Source: Cellulophaga omnivescoria (GTDB lineage: Bacteria; Bacteroidota; Bacteroidia; Flavobacteriales; Flavobacteriaceae). From it: a DNA stretch of 64,000 nt. The position numbers and the translations under genes were made by a program. This document shows, one piece after another, positions 16,732-24,340 of the stretch; position 1 is the stretch's first letter, and each line of letters starts with the position of its first letter. The DNA is taken from contig NZ_MDDP01000010.1 in the NCBI RefSeq assembly GCF_001999725.1, positions 372,001-436,000 on the forward strand, in the 5' to 3' direction. The notes under the pieces are model-generated. The model was not told where the DNA came from and made no database searches. It saw only the letters and a program-made list of their open reading frames with translations.

Positions 16732-16838
16732 ATAGTTTTTTTGTTTATGAATTAAGGCGAATTTAGTAATAAATTGAGATATGAGAGATAAAATTTTATA
16801 AAGGTTTAACAAAGTTTAAAAATTTTTTTAAAAAATGT

Positions 16839-16869
16839 TTTGTGTAAACGAAAGTTTATTATAAATTTG
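16839..16869 (+). promoter_or_regulatory. Promoter of tRNA-Gln (TTTG-N19-TAAATTTG)
   Basis: TTTG (16839-16842), 19 nt, then TAAATTTG (16862-16869), 18 nt before the mature tRNA 5' end. This has the same two boxes and the same spacing as the rplM promoter. Confidence 0.78.
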
Positions 16870-16887
16870 CACCCTCAAAACAAACAT

Positions 16888-16962
16888 TGGCCCATGGTGT
16901 AATTGGCAACACTCCGGTTTTTGGTACCGTCATTCAAGGTTCGAGTCCTTGTGGGCCAACCA
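16888..16962 (+). tRNA. tRNA-Gln (anticodon TTG), CCA encoded
   Basis: The 75-nt cloverleaf has acceptor TGGCCCA/TGGGCCA, D stem GTGT/ACAC, anticodon loop TTTTGGT with anticodon TTG, T arm CAAGG-TTCGAGT-CCTTG, discriminator A and an encoded CCA end. The pair at the top of the anticodon stem (positions 27-43) is a C-T mismatch; the other four pairs are canonical. It is flanked by its own promoter and terminator, a stand-alone unit. Confidence 0.97.
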
Positions 16963-16971
16963 ATGTTAAGT

Positions 16972-17008
16972 AAAGCCCGATATCAATATGGTATCGGGCT
17001 TTTTGTTT
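16972..17008 (+). terminator. Terminator after tRNA-Gln
   Basis: An 11-bp stem (AAAGCCCGATA at 16972-16982 with TATCGGGCTTT at 16992-17002) is followed by TTTGTTTTT. It begins 10 nt past the tRNA and abuts the 3' end of the convergent antiporter gene. Confidence 0.9.
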
Positions 17009-18367
17009 TTAATGGTTTATGTGCTCGTTGTCTTCTGTGTTATCTGTATTATTTTCTTCAAGGTTCTCTAAAGCGGTACTACTGCTTTCGTATTCTTCAT
17101 TGTTTTCATCCGCATTTTCGTCATGAAGTTTGTCTAGTTCGTCTATGTCGTCATCTATTTCATCCAAGATAGTGTTCATTTTGCGTTTGTCTTTAATCAT
17201 AGCAGCTGTCATAATTAAACTTGTGCCAATAATTACAAAAAGTAAAATGCCAGAATCAAAAGTTTCTATTTGTGCTTCTTGTGGTATCGCGTAAAAAAGT
17301 AATACTGTTATTAATCCTCTTGGGGCAATAAATAACTGTGGAAAAATATCGCCACCAACAAAAACACGTAATACAACAAATCTAATGATATATATAGATG
17401 CAATTATTAAAATGCTTGTAATTGCTACGTTTATGCTAAACAAGGATGATATAACTATGGTTATACCAAAAATTACAAAGAAAAATGTACGTACTACAAA
17501 AGCGGTCTCTAATGTTATAATGTGTAGTTCATGATAAATTTGTTCTGCACGCTCTTTGTTTAGGTATTTAGATAAAAACCCACCAAAAAATAAATTCATA
17601 TTAGCAATTATTAATCCAAATATTAAAATAATTATTAACGAGGATAAATGAAATTTTTTACCTAGGGCATATAATAGCAAGAGTACAGCAATTAATAAAA
17701 ACTGTTTTGCTTGTGATTTTATTTGTTGGAAAACCAATATAATGGCGTAGCTAGCAACAATAGATATTGCAATTGTTAGTCCAATGTTTCCGGCAAAACT
17801 TGCAGCTCCATTTCCTGCGTCTTCTGTTGGGTTAAGGTTTCCTGTTAAAAAGTAAAACATCATAATACCCATAATGTCAGAAAATGTGCTTTCGTAAATA
17901 TGGAATTCTTTTTTGTTTTCGGGAAGGCCACTTACACTAGGGATAATAATGGCGCTAGATAAAATAGATAAGGGTGTTGCATATAACCATGCAGATTGCA
18001 TAGTCATGCCTTCTATAAATTGATGTAAAATTAAAGCTGCAACATAGGCGGATGCTATTAAGCCTATAAGGGCAATTGCCATAGATTTTAAAATAGGTAC
18101 TAGTTTTTCTCGCTTTAATTTTAGTTCAAGTGCGGCTTCTAAAACAATCATTATTAGACCAACAATGCCAAGTAGTTCTAGGGACGGAAAAAAGTTAATG
18201 TTGTCTTCTCCTATAAATTCTAAAACATATTTTAGTATAACCCCCAGTACAATGAGCATTAAAACGGAGGGGATGTTGGTTTTTTTAGAAATACCGTTAA
18301 AGAGAAAAGAAATAATAATTATTACTGAAGCGGCTATAATTAGATTGTATGAAGATAATATTTCCAT
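17009..18367 (-). CDS. Cation:proton antiporter (CPA family)
   Basis: The 452-residue protein is an integral membrane antiporter of the Na+/H+ (CPA) type with roughly 11-12 hydrophobic helices over residues 5-385. Family-like features are LEAALELKLKREKLVPI after the third helix, the LYATPLSILSSAIIIPSVSGLP segment in the transport core, and FIAPRGLITVLLFYAIP near the last helices. Residues 386-452 form a strikingly acidic and polar cytoplasmic tail (for example DEIDDDIDELDKLHDE). Ion specificity cannot be judged. It is transcribed away from rimP and converges on tRNA-Gln. The family call is good, the exact subfamily uncertain. Confidence 0.85.
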   Translation of the reverse strand: MEILSSYNLIIAASVIIIISFLFNGISKKTNIPSVLMLIVLGVILKYVLEFIGEDNINFFPSLELLGIVGLIMIVLEAALELKLKREKLVPILKSMAIALIGLIASAYVAALILHQFIEGMTMQSAWLYATPLSILSSAIIIPSVSGLPENKKEFHIYESTFSDIMGIMMFYFLTGNLNPTEDAGNGAASFAGNIGLTIAISIVASYAIILVFQQIKSQAKQFLLIAVLLLLYALGKKFHLSSLIIILIFGLIIANMNLFFGGFLSKYLNKERAEQIYHELHIITLETAFVVRTFFFVIFGITIVISSLFSINVAITSILIIASIYIIRFVVLRVFVGGDIFPQLFIAPRGLITVLLFYAIPQEAQIETFDSGILLFVIIGTSLIMTAAMIKDKRKMNTILDEIDDDIDELDKLHDENADENNEEYESSSTALENLEENNTDNTEDNEHINH

Positions 18368-18458
18368 TTTTGGATGTTAGTTTGTGTTTAGTTTTTAAAA
18401 ATATACATAATTACCTAAACTACAGTTAGGATCACTTTAATTTGTGAAAATTATTATG

Positions 18459-18466
18459 TATCTTTG
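18459..18466 (+). promoter_or_regulatory. -7 promoter box for rimP-nusA-infB
   Basis: TATCTTTG followed by CA is a strong TAnnTTTG match, about 100 nt upstream of rimP. A TTTG at 18441-18444 is only 14 nt away, shorter than normal spacing, so the upstream box is uncertain. Confidence 0.6.
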
Positions 18467-18494
18467 CATCGCTGAAAGAATATAATGTATTCAT

Positions 18495-18520
18495 GAGGGG
18501 ACTTATTAGTCCCCTCTTTT
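18495..18520 (+). terminator. Terminator-like hairpin in the rimP leader (candidate attenuator)
   Basis: A perfect 9-bp stem GAGGGGACT/AGTCCCCTC (18495-18503 and 18508-18516) has a TATT loop and is followed by TTTT. It lies between the -7 box at 18459-18466 and the rimP ATG at 18568, so RNA polymerase would meet it about 20-50 nt into the transcript. The structure is seen directly; its role as attenuator or end of a small RNA is inferred. Confidence 0.65.
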
Positions 18521-18567
18521 ATTAACTATACTTTTTTTGGTTTAATAAAATTTCTGTAAAAAGAGTT

Positions 18568-19032
18568 ATGTTTAAAGAGCAAGTTACATCTTTGTTAGAA
18601 GGGGCTTTAAAAGAAAACCCATCGTTATTCTTAATAGATTTTACAATAACACCAGACTTTAAAATTAATATAGTTTTAGATGGGGATAACGGTGTTACAC
18701 TTAAGGATTGTGTGGCGGTGAGTAGAGCTATAGATCACAACTTAGATAGAGAAGAACAAGATTTTTCTGTAGAGGTTGCTTCGGCAGGAGCATCTTCTCC
18801 TTTAGTTTTGCCAAGGCAATACAAAAAAAATATTGGTAGAAAATTAGAGGTAAAAACAATAGAAGGTCGTAATTTTGAAGGAGAATTAACTGCTGCTACG
18901 GAAGAAACTATTACATTGGAGTGGAAAGCGAGAGAGCAAAAGCCCATTGGTAAAGGAAAAGTGACCGTTCAGAAAAAAGAAGAAATTTTATTTTCTGATA
19001 TTAAGGAGGCAAAAGTTATATTAAAATTTTAA
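18568..19032 (+). CDS. rimP: Ribosome maturation factor RimP
   Basis: RimP assists late assembly of the 30S subunit. The 154-residue product shows the family's arrangement: an N-terminal domain with IDFTITPDFKINIVLDGDNGVTLKDC, the motif CVAVSRAIDHNLDR, VEVASAGASSPL (the usual EVSSPG-like turn), then an SH3-like C-terminal domain beginning GRKLEVKTIEGRNFEGEL. It is the first gene of rimP-nusA-infB, with 13 nt to nusA. Expression may depend on read-through of the hairpin at 18495-18520. Confidence 0.95.
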   Translation: MFKEQVTSLLEGALKENPSLFLIDFTITPDFKINIVLDGDNGVTLKDCVAVSRAIDHNLDREEQDFSVEVASAGASSPLVLPRQYKKNIGRKLEVKTIEGRNFEGELTAATEETITLEWKAREQKPIGKGKVTVQKKEEILFSDIKEAKVILKF

Positions 19033-19045
19033 TAAATAAATCAAT

Positions 19046-20278
19046 ATGGAAAATATTGCGCTAATAGAATCTTTCTCAGAATTTAAGGATGATAAATTCA
19101 TAGATAGGGTAACGTTAATGGCAATTTTGGAAGAAGTATTTCGTAATGCTTTGAAAAAGAAATTTGGTTCTGATGATAACTTTGATATCATTATAAATCC
19201 AGATAAAGGGGATTTAGAAATATGGAGAAACCGTATTGTTGTTGAAGATGGAGAAGTAGAAGAACCTAATGAGGAGATTTCATTAACAGATGCGCGCAAG
19301 ATTGAACCAGATTTTGAAGTAGGAGAAGATGTATCTGAAGAGGTTAAGCTTATAGATTTAGGTAGACGTGCAATTTTAGCTTTGCGTCAAAATTTGATTG
19401 CTAAAATTCACGAGCATGATAATACTACAATTTATAAGCAATTTAAGGATTTAGAAGGAGAAATATATACAGCAGAGGTTCATCATATTAGGCACAGAGC
19501 TGTAATTTTAGTAGATGATGAAGGTAATGAAATAGTGATGCCTAAGGATAGACAGATACCTTCAGATTTCTTTAGAAAGGGTGATAATGTCCGTGGTATT
19601 ATAGAGAGTGTAGAGTTAAAAGGTAATAAGCCTTCTATCATTATGTCTAGAACATCACCTAAATTTTTAGAACAATTGTTTTTTCAAGAGATACCAGAGG
19701 TTTTTGATGGTTTAATTACTATTAAAAAAGCTGTTCGTATCCCGGGAGAAAAAGCAAAAGTAGCTGTAGATTCTTATGATGATCGTATAGATCCTGTAGG
19801 TGCTTGTGTGGGTGTTAAGGGGTCTAGGATACATGGTATTGTTAGAGAATTAGGTAATGAGAATATTGATGTTGTTAACTGGACAAGCAATCCGCAGTTG
19901 CTTGTAACAAGAGCATTAAGTCCTGCAAAGATATCATCTGTTAAATTAAACGAAGAGAAGAAAACGGCTCAAGTTTACTTAAAACCAGACGAGGTTTCAA
20001 GAGCAATTGGTAGGGGTGGTCATAATATTAGATTGGCAGGACAATTAACTGGTTATGAAATTGATGTATTCCGTGAAGGAGTAGAAGAGGATGTTGAGTT
20101 AACAGAGTTCTCTGATGAAATTGATAACTGGATTATAGAAGAATTTAAGAAGATTGGTTTAGATACGGCAAGAAGCGTATTGGAGCAAGATTCTGAAGAT
20201 TTAGCAAAGCGTACAGATTTAGAAGTTGAAACTATTTTAGAAGTTGTACGCATACTTAAAGAAGAATTAGAAGATTAA
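19046..20278 (+). CDS. nusA: Transcription termination/antitermination factor NusA
   Basis: NusA binds RNA polymerase and modulates pausing, termination and antitermination. The 410-residue product has the N-terminal polymerase-binding domain (LIESFSEFKDDKFIDRVTLMAILEE), an S1 domain near residues 130-200, and two KH domains. These include GACVGVKGSRIHGIVRELGNE near 255 and AIGRGGHNIRLAGQLTGYEID near 325, both with the GxxG loop. It lacks the long C-terminal acidic repeats of gammaproteobacterial NusA and ends after a short helical region, as usual outside that group. It lies between rimP and infB, 41 nt before infB. Confidence 0.97.
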   Translation: MENIALIESFSEFKDDKFIDRVTLMAILEEVFRNALKKKFGSDDNFDIIINPDKGDLEIWRNRIVVEDGEVEEPNEEISLTDARKIEPDFEVGEDVSEEVKLIDLGRRAILALRQNLIAKIHEHDNTTIYKQFKDLEGEIYTAEVHHIRHRAVILVDDEGNEIVMPKDRQIPSDFFRKGDNVRGIIESVELKGNKPSIIMSRTSPKFLEQLFFQEIPEVFDGLITIKKAVRIPGEKAKVAVDSYDDRIDPVGACVGVKGSRIHGIVRELGNENIDVVNWTSNPQLLVTRALSPAKISSVKLNEEKKTAQVYLKPDEVSRAIGRGGHNIRLAGQLTGYEIDVFREGVEEDVELTEFSDEIDNWIIEEFKKIGLDTARSVLEQDSEDLAKRTDLEVETILEVVRILKEELED

Positions 20279-20319
20279 GCTATATATTAGCAAAAATTTA
20301 AGAATACGAATACTTGTTT

Positions 20320-23169
20320 ATGGCAGAGAATGCAACAATAAGGCTCAATAAGGTCCTCAGGGAATTAAATATTTCTTTAGATAGGGCTATAGACCACCTT
20401 TCGTCCAAAGGACATGAGGTGGAGGCAAGGCCTACTACTAAGATTTCCAATGAGGTATACCAAGTTCTTTTGGATGAGTTCCAAACAGACATGAGTAAGA
20501 AAGTTGCTTCTAAGGAAGTTGGCGAGGAAAAACGTAAAGAAAAAGAAGCGCTTAGATTGCAATTGGAACAAGAGCAAGAAGAAAAGCGTTTGGCAAGAGA
20601 AAAAAGAGCAGCTGCGCAAGAAGTTGTTAGAGCAAAGGCAGAATTGTCTGGGCCAAAGACTGTTGGTAAAATAGATCTTGATTCCGGTAAAAATAAGCCA
20701 GCTCCTGCAGAAGAAAAACCAGCTCCAAAAGAAGAAAAACCTGTTGAGGTAGAAAAGCCTAAGGTAAAAGAAGAGTCTAAGCCGGTTGAAAAGCCAGTTG
20801 TTAAGGAGTCTTCTACGGTTAAAACAGGTAAGGTAGAGTTGCCTGGTCCTAAAACTGTTGGTAAAATAGATTTAGATGCTGGAAAAAAGAAGCCAGTGGC
20901 TAAAAAACCAGTTCCTGTTAAAAAAGAGGAACCTAAACCAAAGGTAGAGGCAGAGAAAAAGCCAGAGGAGGCAAAGGAGACGGAAGCTAAGGAAAATACT
21001 GTGATAACTACTCAGTATCAGAAGCTATCTGGTCCTAAGCTTACAGGTGCAAAAATTGACTTATCTAAGTTTAATAAGCCTAAAAAGAAAGAAGCTCCTA
21101 AAAACACAGGTGCTGCTGGGGCGGATAAGAAAAAGCGTCGTAAAAGAATTGTTAGTAATAATAAGCCTGGTGGTAATAATAGACCTGGTGGTCAAGGTGG
21201 CAATAGAGGTAAAGGTGGTCAAGGAAAAGGGAGGTTTAATGCTCCTGTTGTAAAGGTTGAGCCTACTGAAGAAGAAGTGCAAAAGCAGGTTAGAGAAACT
21301 TTGGAGAAACTTCAAGGGAAATCTAAAAAAGGTAAAGGTGCTAAGTACAGAAGAGATAAAAGAGATCAACACCGTCAGCAGACAGAGAAAGATTTAGAGA
21401 AACAGGAAGCAGAAAGTAAAATCCTTAAGGTAACAGAGTTTGTTACTGTTGGTGAGGTTGCAACTATGATGGAGGTTTCTAGTACACAAATCATTTCTGC
21501 ATGTATGTCTTTAGGGATTATGGTAACAATGAATCAGCGTTTAGATGCTGAGACATTGTCTATAGTAGCTGAGGAATTTGGTTATGAGGTTGAGTTTATT
21601 GCTGCTGAGATTGAAGAGTCTATTGTAGAAGAAGAAGATGCGCCAGAAGATTTAAAAGAAAGAGCTCCTATTGTTACTGTAATGGGACACGTAGATCATG
21701 GTAAAACATCTTTACTAGATTACATACGTAAAGAAAATGTAATTGCTGGTGAAAGTGGTGGTATTACGCAACACATTGGTGCATATGGTGTGCAGTTAGA
21801 TAATGGACAAAAAATTGCGTTCTTAGATACTCCGGGTCACGAGGCCTTTACGGCTATGCGTGCACGTGGTGCTCAGGTAACGGATATTGCAATTATAGTT
21901 ATTGCGGCAGATGATGATATTATGCCACAAACAAAAGAAGCAATTAGTCATGCTCAAGCTGCAGGTGTTCCTATTGTTTTTGCTATAAATAAGATTGATA
22001 GGCCAACGGCTAACCCAGATAAAATTAAAGAAGGTCTAGCGCAAATGAATTTATTAGTTGAAGATTGGGGAGGTAAAATACAATCTCAAGATATCTCGGC
22101 TAAAAAAGGAACGGGTGTTAAAGAGCTTTTAGAAAAAGTATTGTTAGAGGCAGAGTTGTTAGAGTTAAAAGCTAACCCTAAAAAACTTGCATCTGGTACT
22201 GTTGTTGAGGCTTTCTTGGATAAAGGTAGGGGTTACGTTTCTACAATTTTAGTGCAGGCAGGTACGCTTAAGATAGGAGATTATGTTTTAGCGGGTACTT
22301 GTAGTGGTAAAATTAAGGCAATGCAAGATGAACGAGGTAATAATGTTCAGAAAGTAGGTCCTTCAACACCAATATCTATTTTAGGTTTAGATGGTGCACC
22401 GCAAGCAGGTGATAAGTTTAATGTTTTAGAAGATGAACGTGAGGCTAAGCAAATTGCTTCTAAGCGTTCTCAATTACAAAGAGAGCAATCTGTACGTACT
22501 CAACGTCATATTACACTAGATGAAATTGGTAGACGTATTGCTCTAGGAGACTTTAAGGAGCTTAATATTATACTTAAAGGTGATGTTGATGGTTCTGTTG
22601 AGGCGTTAACGGATTCTTTCCAGAAGCTATCTACAGAGGAGATACAAGTAAATATTATACATAAAGCGGTTGGTCCTATTACAGAGTCTGATGTGTTGTT
22701 AGCTTCGGCTTCTGATGCAATTATTATCGGATTTAATGTTAGGCCAATGGGTAATGCAAGAGCAATTGCAGAAAAAGAAGAAATAGATATTAGAATGTAT
22801 TCTATTATTTATGCAGCAATTAATGATCTTAAGGATGCTATGGAGGGTATGCTTTCTCCAGAGATGAAAGAAGAGATTCTTGGTACTGCAGAGATACGTG
22901 AAACCTTTAAAATATCTAAGGTTGGTACAATTGCTGGTTGTATGGTGTTAACTGGTAAATTGGTTAGGAATGCAGGTATACGTTTAATACGTGATGGTGT
23001 GGTAATATACACAGGTGAGCTTGCTTCTTTAAAACGATTTAAGGACGATGCTAAAGAGGTTGCTAAAGGGTATGATTGTGGTCTTCAGGTTAAGAACTAC
23101 AATGATATTAAGGAAGGTGATATAGTTGAAGCTTTCCAAGAGGTAGCAGTTAAAAAGAAATTGAAATAA
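20320..23169 (+). CDS. infB: Translation initiation factor IF-2
   Basis: IF-2 is the GTPase that places initiator tRNA on the 30S subunit and promotes subunit joining. I start it at ATG 20320 ([16 protein letters not shown], 949 residues); a TTG two codons earlier is less likely. The N-terminal IF2 module (1-60) is followed by a charged helix and a Lys/Pro/Glu-rich linker (about 110-350) holding three copies of a GPK-GKIDL motif and a Gly/Arg stretch. The G domain begins with GHVDHGKTS at 456, then DTPGHEAF (switch II) and NKID. Domains II, III and C2 follow. A strong terminator ends the operon. Confidence 0.97.
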   Translation: MAENATIRLNKVLRELNISLDRAIDHLSSKGHEVEARPTTKISNEVYQVLLDEFQTDMSKKVASKEVGEEKRKEKEALRLQLEQEQEEKRLAREKRAAAQEVVRAKAELSGPKTVGKIDLDSGKNKPAPAEEKPAPKEEKPVEVEKPKVKEESKPVEKPVVKESSTVKTGKVELPGPKTVGKIDLDAGKKKPVAKKPVPVKKEEPKPKVEAEKKPEEAKETEAKENTVITTQYQKLSGPKLTGAKIDLSKFNKPKKKEAPKNTGAAGADKKKRRKRIVSNNKPGGNNRPGGQGGNRGKGGQGKGRFNAPVVKVEPTEEEVQKQVRETLEKLQGKSKKGKGAKYRRDKRDQHRQQTEKDLEKQEAESKILKVTEFVTVGEVATMMEVSSTQIISACMSLGIMVTMNQRLDAETLSIVAEEFGYEVEFIAAEIEESIVEEEDAPEDLKERAPIVTVMGHVDHGKTSLLDYIRKENVIAGESGGITQHIGAYGVQLDNGQKIAFLDTPGHEAFTAMRARGAQVTDIAIIVIAADDDIMPQTKEAISHAQAAGVPIVFAINKIDRPTANPDKIKEGLAQMNLLVEDWGGKIQSQDISAKKGTGVKELLEKVLLEAELLELKANPKKLASGTVVEAFLDKGRGYVSTILVQAGTLKIGDYVLAGTCSGKIKAMQDERGNNVQKVGPSTPISILGLDGAPQAGDKFNVLEDEREAKQIASKRSQLQREQSVRTQRHITLDEIGRRIALGDFKELNIILKGDVDGSVEALTDSFQKLSTEEIQVNIIHKAVGPITESDVLLASASDAIIIGFNVRPMGNARAIAEKEEIDIRMYSIIYAAINDLKDAMEGMLSPEMKEEILGTAEIRETFKISKVGTIAGCMVLTGKLVRNAGIRLIRDGVVIYTGELASLKRFKDDAKEVAKGYDCGLQVKNYNDIKEGDIVEAFQEVAVKKKLK

Positions 23170-23184
23170 TAATTTCTAAATTAT

Positions 23185-23226
23185 AAAACAAAAGAGCGAC
23201 TCAGAAAAGAGTCGCTCTTTTGTTTT
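23185..23226. terminator. Bidirectional terminator between infB and SPOR gene
   Basis: An 18-bp perfect stem (23185-23202 with 23209-23226) has an AGAAAA loop, is GC-rich in the middle and has A/T-rich ends. It ends infB on the plus strand and the SPOR gene on the minus strand. Confidence 0.92.
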
Positions 23227-23241
23227 GTGTTAATCTAGTAT

Positions 23242-23607
23242 TTAATCCTTTTGATTAGATATTAATATTGCTGCTGGATATTTTGTTTTAACTGTCTTTA
23301 GTTTCTGTTGAGCTTCACTTATGTTATTGAAGTTGCCAAGTGTAATGCTGTGTATGTTTTGGTTGCTAGTTAGCTTAGTGCTTATTCCTGGGAAATTCCT
23401 TTTTGCTTCAGATTTTATTTTATTGGCTTCGGCTATGGTTGTGCTTTGGTGTATTTGTATGGCGAAGGGAGGAGCTAGTAATGTGTTTTGGTTAATTGTT
23501 GTTGTTTTGTTATCTCCTTTGTTTAATATTTCGGTTTCTTGAGCAAAAGATAAGCTGCAACAAAATGTTATTAAAAATAGACTGATGTAGATTTTTGTTT
23601 TTTTCAT
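23242..23607 (-). CDS. Exported SPOR-domain protein
   Basis: SPOR domains bind denuded peptidoglycan glycan strands. This 121-residue protein has a signal peptide (to about residue 22, ending LSFAQE), a short Thr/Asn-rich stretch, and a single SPOR-like domain from about 45 on: FAIQIHQSTTIAEANKIKSE, SITLGNFNNISEAQQKLKTV and KYPAAILISNQKD. It is a paralogue of the next gene (23739-24110) in the same direction. The two share the IQIH start, the FN-x-EAQQKL helix and the YPxAxLIxxQK end. A terminator separates them, so they are probably transcribed separately. Role likely periplasmic and cell-wall linked, by inference. Confidence 0.75.
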   Translation of the reverse strand: MKKTKIYISLFLITFCCSLSFAQETEILNKGDNKTTTINQNTLLAPPFAIQIHQSTTIAEANKIKSEAKRNFPGISTKLTSNQNIHSITLGNFNNISEAQQKLKTVKTKYPAAILISNQKD

Positions 23608-23683
23608 TTGTATTGGGTTTTGTTCCTTATAAAATTAGCGTTTTATTTTATGATGTGAAAATTTGTCTAAATGTGTGATGTAA

Positions 23684-23719
23684 AAAAAAGAGCAACTTAT
23701 TTACAAGTTGCTCTTTTTT
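23684..23719. terminator. Terminator between the two SPOR genes
   Basis: A 15-bp stem (23684-23698 with 23705-23719) carries the GAGCAACTT core and a 6-nt loop, with T run on the minus strand. It lies just past the stop of the 23739-24110 gene. Confidence 0.88.
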
Positions 23720-23738
23720 AGGGTGTAATTTTATTTGT

Positions 23739-24110
23739 TTATTCTTCTTTTTGGTCTGCAATTAATAAGGCGTTTGGATATTCTTTTTTAACTTCTATTA
23801 ATTTTTGTTGAGCCTCAAACTTGGTGTTGAATTTTCCAATAGTTACTTTGTAATATTCGTTAATAAAATCTAAAGTTGAAGGCCAATCTGGGAATTCTTT
23901 TGCTGCTTTTTCTTTGGCATTTTGTGCGCCTTGTGATGCTTTGCTAGAGTGTATTTGTATGGTGTAATATCTAGATGTTTTGTTGCTTTCCTTGTAAAGG
24001 TTTAAAAGCTTTTCTAGTCCTTCGTCTTGCTTTAGTGTTACTTGTCCTTCTTGGGCAAGACAAAAAGCGCTAAAACCTAAGCATAGTAAACTAGTATAGA
24101 ATGTTTTCAT
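23739..24110 (-). CDS. Exported SPOR-domain protein, paralogue
   Basis: This 123-residue protein has a signal peptide (MKTFYTSLLCLGFSAFCLAQ), then a short helix (EGLEKLLNLYKESNKTSRYY), then a SPOR-like domain: YTIQIHSSKASQGAQNAKEK, YKVTIGKFNTKFEAQQKLIE and EYPNALLIADQKEE. The close match of domain order and ends with the gene at 23242-23607 points to tandem duplication. Peptidoglycan binding is expected for the family but not proven. It is divergent from actA; 230 bp lie between the starts. Confidence 0.75.
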   Translation of the reverse strand: MKTFYTSLLCLGFSAFCLAQEGQVTLKQDEGLEKLLNLYKESNKTSRYYTIQIHSSKASQGAQNAKEKAAKEFPDWPSTLDFINEYYKVTIGKFNTKFEAQQKLIEVKKEYPNALLIADQKEE

Positions 24111-24226
24111 TAGTAGTGTAAGTTAATATTAATAAGCGTATACAAATGTAAAATATTATAAATCAAACATAAGGCATAATTATTATTTAGAACAATTATA
24201 AATTATAAATTATCAATCCCTTAACA

Positions 24227-24257
24227 TTTCCAAATTTAAGTCTATGTCGTATTTTTG
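24227..24257 (+). promoter_or_regulatory. Promoter of the act-cox operon
   Basis: TATTTTTG at 24250-24257 matches TAnnTTTG, and TTTC (one off TTTG) lies 19 nt upstream at 24227-24230. A leader of about 75 nt follows; it holds the short inverted repeat GGC-GTGT-GCC near 24283-24292. Confidence 0.6.
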
Positions 24258-24340
24258 CCTTCAATTTAAGAAGCGATATAGGGCGTGTGCCTGTTATATA
24301 GTAATTATCGTGCCAGGATTTCGATAGAAATATTTTAAAT

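Noticed and set aside
13378-16812. Longer start for the DUF2723 gene (27 additional residues)
   Set aside because: The extension looks like translated intergenic AT-rich sequence, and the natural family start is MFSNNFKKWDTILGW at 16731.
21047-21372. Small frames on both strands within the infB linker
   Set aside because: Products of the repetitive, Lys/Gly-rich linker sequence read in other frames; the IF-2 frame is continuous.
24258-24340. Possible riboswitch or structured RNA in the act-cox leader
   Set aside because: Only a short GGC-GTGT-GCC repeat is present; it matches no riboswitch class I know and pairs weakly. Kept only as a note in the promoter entry.
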